From an uncultured Verrucomicrobia subdivision 3 bacterium (GTDB taxonomy: Bacteria; Verrucomicrobiota; Verrucomicrobiia; Limisphaerales; UBA11358), in the NCBI GenBank assembly GCA_903922735.1, contig CAIXUZ010000050.1, positions 1 to 64,000 of the forward strand: DNA of 64,000 nucleotides, given 5' to 3'. The translations under genes and the position numbers were made by a program. The notes below the pieces were generated by a model. It saw nothing but the letters and a program-made list of their open reading frames with translations, searched no databases and had not been told where the DNA came from. The stretch's first letter is position 1. The number at the start of each line of letters is the position of its first letter. Positions 26,331 through 33,726 of the stretch are shown here, piece after piece.

Positions 26331-26909
26331 ATGAAAAAGACGTGGCTCCAACTTTTCGGTTTGATTTTGTTGGCGGGGTTGATCGCCGGGTGTGTGGTCA
26401 TGTCGGTGTATCCGTATTACACCGTGAAGGACTTGACGTTTGACGCCGGCTTGTCCGGGCGCTGGGCAAAGCCGGGGGCAACGAATGGATTCTGGGAATT
26501 CGCTCCCATCAGAAACAAATACTATCTCGTCACCACGGTGGATGGGCAGGAGACGAACCGGTTTGACGGCTATCTGTTTCAGTTGAAAGGCCAGCCGTTC
26601 CTCGATCTCTGCACCACCAACCGCGACGGGTTTAACCAGCTGCCGCTGCATCTGGCCGTAAAAATGGCGCGCAGCCAAGATGAACTGCAACTGGCCGCGC
26701 TCAACTACGAGTGGCTGGGAAAGTTGCTGGAGGCAAATCCCGCGACCCTCCGCCATATTGAAGTGCCGGAAAAACCGCTGGAAACCAACAGTAACAAAAT
26801 AATTTATCTGACTGCCGACACGCGTGATTTGCAAAAGTTTCTCCTCAAGCATCAGAACAACACGAATGCTTTCACTCCGCTCGACAAGATGCAGCGGCTG
26901 GCACGGTAA
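26331..26909 (+). CDS. Small lipoprotein of unknown function
   Basis: The 192-aa product starts MKKTWLQLFGLILL and has lipobox LIAGC. The mature part (YPYYTVKDLTFDAGLSGRWAKPG...FWEFAP) begins like a lipocalin-type or META-like beta-barrel strand pattern, but I cannot name a family. It contains no obvious catalytic motif. The ATG at 26331 is chosen over a TTG at 26322, since it gives a clean signal peptide. It follows apt by 5 nt. Confidence 0.65.
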   Translation: MKKTWLQLFGLILLAGLIAGCVVMSVYPYYTVKDLTFDAGLSGRWAKPGATNGFWEFAPIRNKYYLVTTVDGQETNRFDGYLFQLKGQPFLDLCTTNRDGFNQLPLHLAVKMARSQDELQLAALNYEWLGKLLEANPATLRHIEVPEKPLETNSNKIIYLTADTRDLQKFLLKHQNNTNAFTPLDKMQRLAR

Positions 26910-27019
26910 GCAATGGGATGGGACGGTAATTGCTCAAGCCGGGTAAACCCGGTTAAGCCACGGCGTTTATCCGCACAAATCAGTTTTCCGGCACGGTTGC
27001 TTTCATTAAGCTTTCAATA

Positions 27020-29269
27020 ATGACCTTGCTGCAATCAATCGACACCGCGCTGTTTCATTTCATCAACAGCACGCTGGCCAACCCGTTTTTTGACTGGCTC
27101 ATGCCCATCTTGAGCGGAAACGGCGTTTCATGGCTGCCCGCTTTGGTCATTGCGGTTCCGGCAATTTTGATCTGGGGTTCCGCGCGGCTGCGGGTTTGTG
27201 CGCTGCTCATGCTGCTCGCGGTCACGCTCGGCGATCCACTGGTAATCGGCTCCATCAAGGAATCGGCGAGTCGCTACCGGCCGTTTGTGACCCAGCCCGA
27301 CGCGAGGCTATTTGGCACTGCCGGCAAAGGCTACGTCGCTCCCCTGCCCGACGGCACCCGACCGCCCACAGCCAATCACCACAGCATGCCCTCCGCCCAC
27401 TCAGCCAACTGGTTTGCGATGGCGACAATTGCATTTCTCTTTTTCCGACGCAGCGCACGGGTGATGTTTCCGATGGCCGCCGCCGTGGCCTTTTCCCGCA
27501 TTTATAACGGCGTGCATTATCCCACCGATGTCTTGGTGGGTGGCGTGCTGGGCGCGGGTTATGCCATTGCACTGATCGTCGCGGTGCAGGGAATCTGGAA
27601 TTTCATCGGCAAAAAAACTTTTCCGGCGTGGCACGCACAAATGCCAAACCTGCTGAATCCAGAGTCCGCTCCCAAACCGGAAATCGGGAACCTGAAATCT
27701 GATACGGAGTGGCTTCGGCTCGGTTACGGTGTCATTTTCCTCGCGCTCATCGGACGCTGGATATATCTCGCCAGCGGCATCATCAATCTTTCGCAGGACG
27801 AGGCGTATCAGTGGCTTTGGTCCAAGCACCTGGCGCTGTCGTATTACAGCAAGCCGCCGGGCATTGCGCTGCTGCAATGGTTTGGCACGTCACTTTGGGG
27901 TGACACCGAATTCGGCGTGCGCTTTTGCTCGCCGCTGCTGGCCGCGATTTTGAGCGTACTGGTGCTGCGCTTCATGGCGCGCGAAGTCGGCGCGAAGCCG
28001 GCGTTCGTCCTGCTGCTGATCACCTTTGCCGTGCCCCTGCTCGTGGTCGGTTCCGTGCTGATGACCATCGATCCGCCGCTGGTGTTGTGTTGGATGTGGT
28101 CGGTCGTGGCCGGCTGGCGCGCGGTTCAACCGGATGGCAAAACCCGAGACTGGCTGATCGTCGGCCTCGCGATGGGACTCGGTTTTCTCTGCAAATACAC
28201 CGCCATGTTGCAACTCGTCTGCTGGGTGATTTTCTTTGCGCTGCATCAATCAGCGCGGATTCACCTGAAGAAAACCGGGCCGTGGCTGGCGCTTTTGGTG
28301 TTCGGAATCTGCACTTTGCCGGTGTTGATTTGGAATTCACAGCATGGCTGGATTACCGTTAATCACGTCACGGGTGACGCCGGAATGCATAGCGCATGGC
28401 AACCGACGTTGAATTATTTCTTCGAGTTCACCGGCGCGGAATTCGGTTTGCTGAATCCCATCTTCTTCATCGCCGCGCTGTGGGCAATGTTTGTCGGATG
28501 GAAACGCCGGGCGGAAAAACCGTTGTGGTTATTCCTGTTCTGCATGAGCGCGCCGGTGTTTCTCGGCCACTGGCTGTTTTCATTTCATTCCCGGGTGCAG
28601 CCAAACTGGATTGCCGCCGCCGTGCCGCCGATGCTCTGCTTGATGGTGGCGGTCGGGAGCGAAAGCAAGTTGCGGCTGAAGCCGTGGCTCATTGCCGGCA
28701 TGATGCTCGGCCTGGTTGCTTCAGCGTTTCTCCATGACAGCGGCTTATTGAAGCACTTGGCCGCCAAACTGCCCGGCGACAAAGATCCGGCGCATCGCCT
28801 CGTCGGCTGGCGCGAAACCGCCAAACTCGTCGAGATCGAGCGGGCCAAATTTGACACCAACGCCTTCATCATCGCAGATCACTACGGAACCACCGGACTC
28901 TATTCGTTCTACTCTGAGCCCGCCCGCGTTGCTGCAAAATCCGCCACGCCCCTGGTCTATTGCGTGGATTCCGACCAGATTCTCAACCAGTTTCCTTTCT
29001 GGGACAGTTACAATTATCGCCAGCATCGGCACGGCGAAAATGCCATTTATGTGGTTCGCCTCGATCCGTATCCGCTGGAATCCGGATGGATTGGAAAATG
29101 GCTGCGACAACAGAAAGTTTCGCCAGTCGTTCCCGCTCCGCGAATCGAGTCTTACCGCATGACCGCCGAATTTGAATCCGTCACCAATCTCGGGGTGCGG
29201 GAAATTCCCATCGAGGACGGACGCATCTTCCAGCGGGTGCAAATCTTTGGTTGTTACCATCTGAAATGA
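27020..29269 (+). CDS. Fusion of PAP2 phosphatase and GT-C (family 39/83-like) glycosyltransferase
   Basis: The 749-aa membrane protein joins two activities. Residues about 1-200 are a PAP2/LpxE-type phosphatase with the three acid-phosphatase motifs: KESASRYRP, MPSAHSANW and SRIYNGVHYPTD. Residues about 235-560 are a GT-C domain like ArnT/PMT, with the acidic loop LSQDEAYQWLWSKHLALSYYSKPPG and a dozen membrane segments, then a soluble periplasmic tail. A linker at residues 205-230 (NPESAPKPEIGNLKSD) separates them. Both domains would act on the periplasmic face, for example on lipid A or a polyprenol-linked sugar, so one could remove a phosphate and the other add a sugar. The ATGA overlap couples it to the next gene. 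Confidence 0.85.
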   Translation: MTLLQSIDTALFHFINSTLANPFFDWLMPILSGNGVSWLPALVIAVPAILIWGSARLRVCALLMLLAVTLGDPLVIGSIKESASRYRPFVTQPDARLFGTAGKGYVAPLPDGTRPPTANHHSMPSAHSANWFAMATIAFLFFRRSARVMFPMAAAVAFSRIYNGVHYPTDVLVGGVLGAGYAIALIVAVQGIWNFIGKKTFPAWHAQMPNLLNPESAPKPEIGNLKSDTEWLRLGYGVIFLALIGRWIYLASGIINLSQDEAYQWLWSKHLALSYYSKPPGIALLQWFGTSLWGDTEFGVRFCSPLLAAILSVLVLRFMAREVGAKPAFVLLLITFAVPLLVVGSVLMTIDPPLVLCWMWSVVAGWRAVQPDGKTRDWLIVGLAMGLGFLCKYTAMLQLVCWVIFFALHQSARIHLKKTGPWLALLVFGICTLPVLIWNSQHGWITVNHVTGDAGMHSAWQPTLNYFFEFTGAEFGLLNPIFFIAALWAMFVGWKRRAEKPLWLFLFCMSAPVFLGHWLFSFHSRVQPNWIAAAVPPMLCLMVAVGSESKLRLKPWLIAGMMLGLVASAFLHDSGLLKHLAAKLPGDKDPAHRLVGWRETAKLVEIERAKFDTNAFIIADHYGTTGLYSFYSEPARVAAKSATPLVYCVDSDQILNQFPFWDSYNYRQHRHGENAIYVVRLDPYPLESGWIGKWLRQQKVSPVVPAPRIESYRMTAEFESVTNLGVREIPIEDGRIFQRVQIFGCYHLK

Positions 29270-30108
29270 CCCAAAGAGAAGTATTTCTCCCCGTCCGCGA
29301 CTACGACCTTGCCGCCACCCTCAATTCCGGCCAGGTCTTCCGCTGGCAACCCGATGGTGACGTATGGAACGGCGTGCTCGGGAAACATTTTCTCCAGCTC
29401 GCGCAAACGTGCGATGGCATCCACGCCCGCGCCGCCGCGCCGGTGGCTGACTGGCAATTTCTCCGCGACTTCTTGCAGGTTGACACGGATCTGGCCGCCA
29501 TTTTGAAAACTTTTCCCGACGACGAGCCGATGCGCGCCGCCGTCAAGGCGTGCCGCGGACTGCGGCTGCTCCGGCAGGATCCGTGGGAATGTCTCGCCTC
29601 GTTCATCCTTTCGTCCACCAAGCAAATCATCCAAATCCGCCAGATCGTCGCCCTGCTCTCCAGCAAGTTTGGTGAGCCGGCTTTGGGCGCAGGCTCAAAC
29701 AGCTTTCCGACCCCGCAAAGCATTGCCGCCGCTTCCGAGGGTGAATTGCGCGCCTGCAAAATGGGGTTTCGCGCTCCGAGCCTGCTGAACGCGGCACGAC
29801 AGATCGCCACCGGGAAATTGGATCTAGAAAATATCCGCACGCTCGATTACGCCTCGGCCCGCGCCGAGCTGATGACGCTGCGCGGCGTCGGCGCGAAGAT
29901 TGCCGACTGCGTGCTGCTGTTCGGCTACGGCTTTGATTCCGCATTTCCCGTGGACGTGTGGATTGAGCGCGCCTTGCAGGAGCTCTATTTCCCCCGTCGC
30001 CGGGCCAGCGACAAACGGCTCCGTCACTTTGCCGCCACGCATTTCGGCCCGCATGCCGGCTACGCGCAGCAATATCTTTTCCATTACATGCGGACGAAGT
30101 TGAAATAG
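29266..30108 (+). CDS. OGG1-type 8-oxoguanine DNA glycosylase/AP lyase
   Basis: The 280-aa product resembles the OGG1 branch of the HhH-GPD superfamily. The N-terminal domain has TLNSGQVFRW, the helix-hairpin-helix is LRGVGAKIADCVLL with the catalytic lysine in GAK, and the catalytic aspartate is in AFPVDVWIERAL. It excises oxidised guanine and nicks the abasic site. The ATG at 29266 overlaps the stop of the fusion gene (ATGA). A TTG at 29251 is a weaker alternative. Confidence 0.9.
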   Translation: MTQREVFLPVRDYDLAATLNSGQVFRWQPDGDVWNGVLGKHFLQLAQTCDGIHARAAAPVADWQFLRDFLQVDTDLAAILKTFPDDEPMRAAVKACRGLRLLRQDPWECLASFILSSTKQIIQIRQIVALLSSKFGEPALGAGSNSFPTPQSIAAASEGELRACKMGFRAPSLLNAARQIATGKLDLENIRTLDYASARAELMTLRGVGAKIADCVLLFGYGFDSAFPVDVWIERALQELYFPRRRASDKRLRHFAATHFGPHAGYAQQYLFHYMRTKLK

Positions 30109-30120
30109 GATTTTGACGCC

Positions 30121-30879
30121 ATGCACATCGACACCATCCTCTCCCCGCTGGAACTGCCCGCGCTCGCCCGGCGCGACTTGCGCGGGACGGCGTGCGTGGT
30201 GTTCGACATTCTCCGCGCGACCAGCACCTTTGTCACCGCGCTGCACCATGGGGCGGCGGCAATCATCCCCGTCAACGAAATCGCCGAGGCGGTCGCAATG
30301 CGCCAGGCGAAGCCGGAGCTTCTGCTCGCCGGCGAGCGCGACGGCTTGAGAATCCGCGCCGGACAATCCGGCGGCGTGGATTTTGATTTCGGCAATTCCC
30401 CGCGGGAGTTCACGCCGGAGCGCGTGCGGGGAAAAACGATTGTCTCCACCACCACCAATGGCACGCGCGCCTTGAGTTCCTGCGCCGGCGCCAAGCGCGT
30501 GCTGGCGGCGGCTTTTCTGAATCTGACCGCCACGGCCGAATTTCTCCAGCGGGAAAAGGTTGCGGAGGTTTTACTGATCTGTGCCGGAACTGGAGACGGG
30601 GTGGCGACCGAAGATGTGATGGCGGCGGGGGCGATGGTGGAATTGCTTTCGGCGCGCCAAGGGGTTCGCGGCACCCGTTCTGATTCGTCTGAACACGCGC
30701 GCCAGGTTTATGTTCAGGCCAGGACGGATTTGACGGCGGCCATCGGCGGTTCTCAAAATGGCCGCCGGCTGCTGGGGCTGCCGGGGATTTCCGGGGACGT
30801 TGCGTTTTGTGCGCAGGCCGACGTCTTCAATCTGGTGGCGGTGATGCAGGCCGGCGGCGCGCTGCGGCGGGCGGCGTGA
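30121..30879 (+). CDS. comB: 2-phosphosulfolactate phosphatase (ComB family)
   Basis: The 252-aa protein matches the ComB family: VVFDILRATSTFVTAL near residue 27, GERDGLRI, FDFGNSPREF, TTTNGTRAL and the C-terminal GDVAFCAQADVFNLV. ComB makes sulfolactate in coenzyme M synthesis in methanogens. In bacteria without coenzyme M it may serve sulfolactate production or another phosphate ester. It follows the glycosylase by 12 nt and is probably in the same operon. A bidirectional terminator lies 35 nt downstream. Confidence 0.85.
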   Translation: MHIDTILSPLELPALARRDLRGTACVVFDILRATSTFVTALHHGAAAIIPVNEIAEAVAMRQAKPELLLAGERDGLRIRAGQSGGVDFDFGNSPREFTPERVRGKTIVSTTTNGTRALSSCAGAKRVLAAAFLNLTATAEFLQREKVAEVLLICAGTGDGVATEDVMAAGAMVELLSARQGVRGTRSDSSEHARQVYVQARTDLTAAIGGSQNGRRLLGLPGISGDVAFCAQADVFNLVAVMQAGGALRRAA

Positions 30880-30913
30880 CCGTCTGGTCGCGATTCAAGC
30901 CAGCGGACAATAA

Positions 30914-30939
30914 AAAAGCCGCCCTGGCGGACGGCTTTT
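30914..30939. terminator. Bidirectional intrinsic terminator between comB and the small basic protein gene
   Basis: AAAAGCCG (30914-30921) pairs with CGGCTTTT (30932-30939) around a 10-nt loop. A-tracts on one side and T-tracts on the other make it usable from both strands. Confidence 0.75.
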
Positions 30940-30963
30940 AGATTTGTCAAACGCGCGCCTCAG

Positions 30964-31068
30964 CTATTTCTTCTTCGCGGCTTTCTTGGTCTTGATGATG
31001 GCCTTTTTGCGTTTGATGTAGGCCTTTCGGCGTTTCTTATGTTCGGCTTTGTTGTATTGTTGTCCCAT
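30964..31068 (-). CDS. Small lysine-rich protein (34 aa) of unknown function
   Basis: A 34-residue frame starts MGQQYNKAEHKKRRKAY and continues with alternating KRKKA/KTKKAAKKK. More than 40 percent of residues are Lys or Arg. It ends 25 nt before a bidirectional terminator, which it would share with comB, and this placement supports a real gene. A longer frame to 31455 overlaps the lipoprotein gene at 31114 antisense and is rejected. The product could bind nucleic acid or the ribosome; this is a guess. The ribosome-binding site is weak (AAAGAAAC). Confidence 0.5.
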   Translation of the reverse strand: MGQQYNKAEHKKRRKAYIKRKKAIIKTKKAAKKK

Positions 31069-31113
31069 ATGTTTCTTTACTTTATTCGCGGGTTGCGATT
31101 TCGTGTACGCACT

Positions 31114-31641
31114 ATGAATTTTTCCGGGCGACGATTCAACCTTTATTTCCTGCTGACGGTGGCGCTGGCGCTGGGCGCCGGTTGCGCCACCGGCAAAAAA
31201 GACAGCAAACAGACCGCCGCGCTGCGGGTGCATATCGAATGCTCCGCCAATATCGCCCCCAGCGGGCAGACGGTGCTGGTGCTGCGTTCCCAGCCGGTGC
31301 AAGCCACCGTCACCGTCGATCCGATCCTGACCGAGGCGAATATCGCGTCCGCGAAACTGATTGATACTCCCGGCGGATTTGCCGTGGAGCTCAAGTTCGA
31401 CAGCGCCGGAACGCGGACGTTGGAGCAATATTCTGCGTCCAATCCTGGCAAGCATTTGGTCATCTTCGGCCAGTGGGGTGAGAAATCAGGGGATGGACGC
31501 TGGCTGGCGGCACCGATCATTGGCCATCGCATCGGCACCGGGGTATTGGCATTCAGTGTGGACGCGAGCCGGGACGAGGCTATAAAACTGGTTTTGGGCT
31601 TGAACAACAACGCCGCCAAAATGGCCGCCAAGAAATTCTGA
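31114..31641 (+). CDS. Lipoprotein resembling the SecD/SecDF P1 head region
   Basis: The 175-aa product has signal and lipobox (ALGAGCATG). The mature part, particularly KHLVIFGQWG, RWLAAPIIGHRIGTGVLAF and SVDASRDEAIKLVLGL, follows the pattern of the SecD P1 head domain (value strand, PxI, gG, then a helix with A..L). No membrane segments of SecD are present, so it is not a translocase subunit. The relation is by eye and may be remote. It is 1 nt before the M23 peptidase gene and probably co-transcribed with it. Confidence 0.55.
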   Translation: MNFSGRRFNLYFLLTVALALGAGCATGKKDSKQTAALRVHIECSANIAPSGQTVLVLRSQPVQATVTVDPILTEANIASAKLIDTPGGFAVELKFDSAGTRTLEQYSASNPGKHLVIFGQWGEKSGDGRWLAAPIIGHRIGTGVLAFSVDASRDEAIKLVLGLNNNAAKMAAKKF

Positions 31642-31642
31642 A

Positions 31643-32665
31643 ATGTTTCACCGCTTTTCCCGCCGCGCCCTCTGCGCGGCCTTATCCGTTGTCGCCGTCA
31701 ATTTATCCGCGCAGACGCCGTTTAAATTTCCGACGGCCAATCATTCCCTGTACGAGCCGGGCAAGGAACTGGAGTTTTTCGTCCCCACCTCGGCGGACCG
31801 GCCGTGGACGACCGGCACTTTCGGCTGCGTGCGCACCGACGGCTGGCAGATGCACGAAGGGGTGGATATCCGCAGCCTGCAGCACGACAAACGCGGCGAG
31901 CCCACCGATCCCGTCCTCGCCACGGCCGACGGCGCCGTGATGTATGTCAACACCAAGGCCGGCCTTTCCAACTACGGCAAATACATCGTCCTCCGCCACC
32001 TCGTCGAGGACCTGGAAATCTATTCCCTCTACGCGCACCTGAGCGAGATCGCGCCCGGCGTCAGCGCGGGCAAGGCCGTCAATGCCGGGGCCGTCATCGG
32101 CACCATGGGCCACACCTCCAACACCAGCGAACGCATCGGCAAGGAACGCGCCCATGTCCACTTCGAATTGAATGTGCTGATGAACGACAATTTCTCCGCC
32201 TGGTTCAAAAAGAACCTCCCCGGCGAGCGCAATGACCATGGCGTGTGGAATGGCCAGAACCTGAACGGCCTCGACCCTCGCGACGTGCTGCTCGCCGAAA
32301 AGCCGGGCTCCAGGAAATTCAGCCTGCTCGAATTCATGCGCAGCCAGACCGAGCTTTGCCGGGTGACCGTGCGCGCCACCAACTTCTCCTATCTCAAACG
32401 CTACGCCCCGCTCATCCTGAAAAATCCCAAGGCCGACAAGGACGGGATTGCGGGCTATGAAATCGCCATCAATTACAACGGCGTCCCCTTTGCGTTCCTG
32501 CCGCGCGCCGCCGCGGAACTCAAGGGCGCGGGGAAAATCCAGTTGCTCTCCGTGAACGAAGCCGAATATCGGGCGCATCCCTGCCGCAAACTCGTCATCC
32601 AGCGCGGCACCCGCTGGCAGCTCACCGAAAAAGGCCTGCGCGAATTCGGCTTGCTGACCTATTGA
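31643..32665 (+). CDS. Secreted M23-family (LytM-type) peptidase
   Basis: The 340-aa product has an N-terminal signal peptide ending LSAQT. The zinc ligands of M23 endopeptidases appear as HEGVD (H and D near residues 72-76) and HVHFE near 172. The turn SLYAHLSEI lies between them. Enzymes of this kind cut peptide bridges of peptidoglycan. The C-terminal 130 residues are a domain I do not recognise (about 215-340). It directly follows the SecD-head-like lipoprotein gene. Confidence 0.85.
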   Translation: MFHRFSRRALCAALSVVAVNLSAQTPFKFPTANHSLYEPGKELEFFVPTSADRPWTTGTFGCVRTDGWQMHEGVDIRSLQHDKRGEPTDPVLATADGAVMYVNTKAGLSNYGKYIVLRHLVEDLEIYSLYAHLSEIAPGVSAGKAVNAGAVIGTMGHTSNTSERIGKERAHVHFELNVLMNDNFSAWFKKNLPGERNDHGVWNGQNLNGLDPRDVLLAEKPGSRKFSLLEFMRSQTELCRVTVRATNFSYLKRYAPLILKNPKADKDGIAGYEIAINYNGVPFAFLPRAAAELKGAGKIQLLSVNEAEYRAHPCRKLVIQRGTRWQLTEKGLREFGLLTY

Positions 32666-32763
32666 AACCGGCCCGCCGGAACTCCGGCGAGCAGGCTTCC
32701 CGCGTCCGGGAGGAACGCCCTGCGTTGAATTGACGCCGCCGCCCGCGCCAAATATCTCGCCGA

Positions 32764-32872
32764 CGGAGCGCGGCTCTGTGAGCCGCAGCACTCCGTTAAG
32801 CCAGTCAGCGCTAAAATCTCTCAACCCGTTTCTCTCAGCGAAGCCGCTGCGGGTCACAGACCCGCGCTCCCC
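32764..32872. repeat. Dispersed palindromic repeat, family B copy 2
   Basis: Begins ggagcgcggctctgtgagcc and ends gggtcacagacccgcgctcc, with complementary ends; its end motifs match 12953-13022. It ends exactly where the methyltransferase remnant starts, suggesting that repeat insertion or recombination removed the 5' part of that gene. Confidence 0.7.
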
Positions 32873-33103
32873 CAAGCCTGCACCCTCGCCGACCTTTACG
32901 ACCCGCTCGCCATGCCGCCCGAACTCGTCCAAGCCCATGCCGAGCTCGATCGCGCCGTGGAGAAATATTACCGCCCCGAGCCCTTCCATTCCGACCGCGA
33001 GAGGGTGGAATATCTATTTGGCCGCTACGAAAAGCTCTCCGCCCCCTTGCTCCCCGCCACCCCCAAGACCAAAGGCCGGCGGCCAAAGACCACCGCCTTA
33101 TAA
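32873..33103 (+). pseudogene. C-terminal remnant of an MmeI-like DNA methyltransferase
   Basis: The frame reads TLADLYDPLAMPPELVQAHA, then LDRAVEKYY, RVEYLFGRYEKLSAPL and ends at a stop after about 76 residues. This matches the extreme C-terminus of the large type II/BREX-like class I SAM-dependent DNA methyltransferases (MmeI C-terminal domain). Proteins of that family are around 900 residues, so more than 90 percent of the gene is missing. No methyltransferase sequence is present upstream, where a family B repeat starts. It is a scar of a lost restriction-modification or defence gene. Confidence 0.7.
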
Positions 33104-33138
33104 ACCGTCAAGGGCAGGGCGAAAAAGCTGATTGGCCG

Positions 33139-33288
33139 TGTAGCGCCATCGGCGCGGCATCTTTGTAGCCATCAGAACCACTAAAATTTCAAGCTCCGTA
33201 GGAGCGGCATATTCGGGAGAGGTCGCTCCTACGGAGCTTTGGGCCTTCATATTCCCGTTCTACAAAGATTTCGCGCCTACGGCGCTGG
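33139..33288. repeat. REP-like palindrome cluster
   Basis: Contains tagcgccatcggcgcggcat at 33141, agctccgtaggagcggcat and its mirror gctcctacggagcttt near 33190-33242, and gcgcctacggcgctggg near 33273. The outer motifs ctttgtag and ctacaaag are inverted copies, so the whole cluster folds as nested hairpins. Confidence 0.7.
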
Positions 33289-33334
33289 GCTTTTTGGTCT
33301 CCTTTTGACCATTTCCGGGGGTAAACAGGGATTT

Positions 33335-33581
33335 TTCCGCCTTTTTGTCGCATTTTGAGCCATTTTCGCCTTCTCCGGTCGCCAGATTGGCTCCACTGGC
33401 GGCGGGACTGGCGCATCTGGCGACGGGACTGGCGCATTTGGCGGCGGGACTGCGGGCAATGGCGGCGGGACTGCGGGCAATGGCGGCGGGACTGGCGCAT
33501 CTGGCGGCACCATAGGGGCAGGGTTTCCGCCTTTTTGTCGCATTTTGAGCCGTTTTTGCCTTCTCCGGTCGCCAGATTGGC
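33335..33581. repeat. 57-bp direct repeats enclosing a 21-bp tandem array
   Basis: 33335-33391 and 33525-33581 are direct repeats of 57 bp that differ at two positions. Between them lie five 21-bp units (33398-33502) of two alternating forms, ggcggcgggactggcgcatct and ggcggcgggactgcgggcaa(t), then a partial unit. Because 21 is a multiple of three, frames stay open on both strands, giving Pro/Ala/Val or Trp/Arg repeats; I see no evidence that any is translated. The stretch 33104-33726 has no supported gene. Confidence 0.85.
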
Positions 33582-33726
33582 GTGGCTGGCGGCGCGAACG
33601 GCCACAGTTTGGTTTGGTGGGTCTGCTCGCGCTGCGAGGCGTGCCATCTTGAATTCAGGCACTGCCCGTTTTAAGTAAATTTGACTCGCCCGCGTTCGTG
33701 GATAAACTCTCCGCGTTTATTGATAC

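Noticed and set aside
33398..33502. Possible CRISPR array
   Set aside because: The units are adjacent with no unique spacers and are only 21 bp long; there are no cas genes in the window.
33189..33662. Open frames across the 21-bp tandem array on both strands
   Set aside because: The repeat unit is a multiple of three, so several frames stay open by construction. No start, ribosome-binding site or family match supports any one of them.
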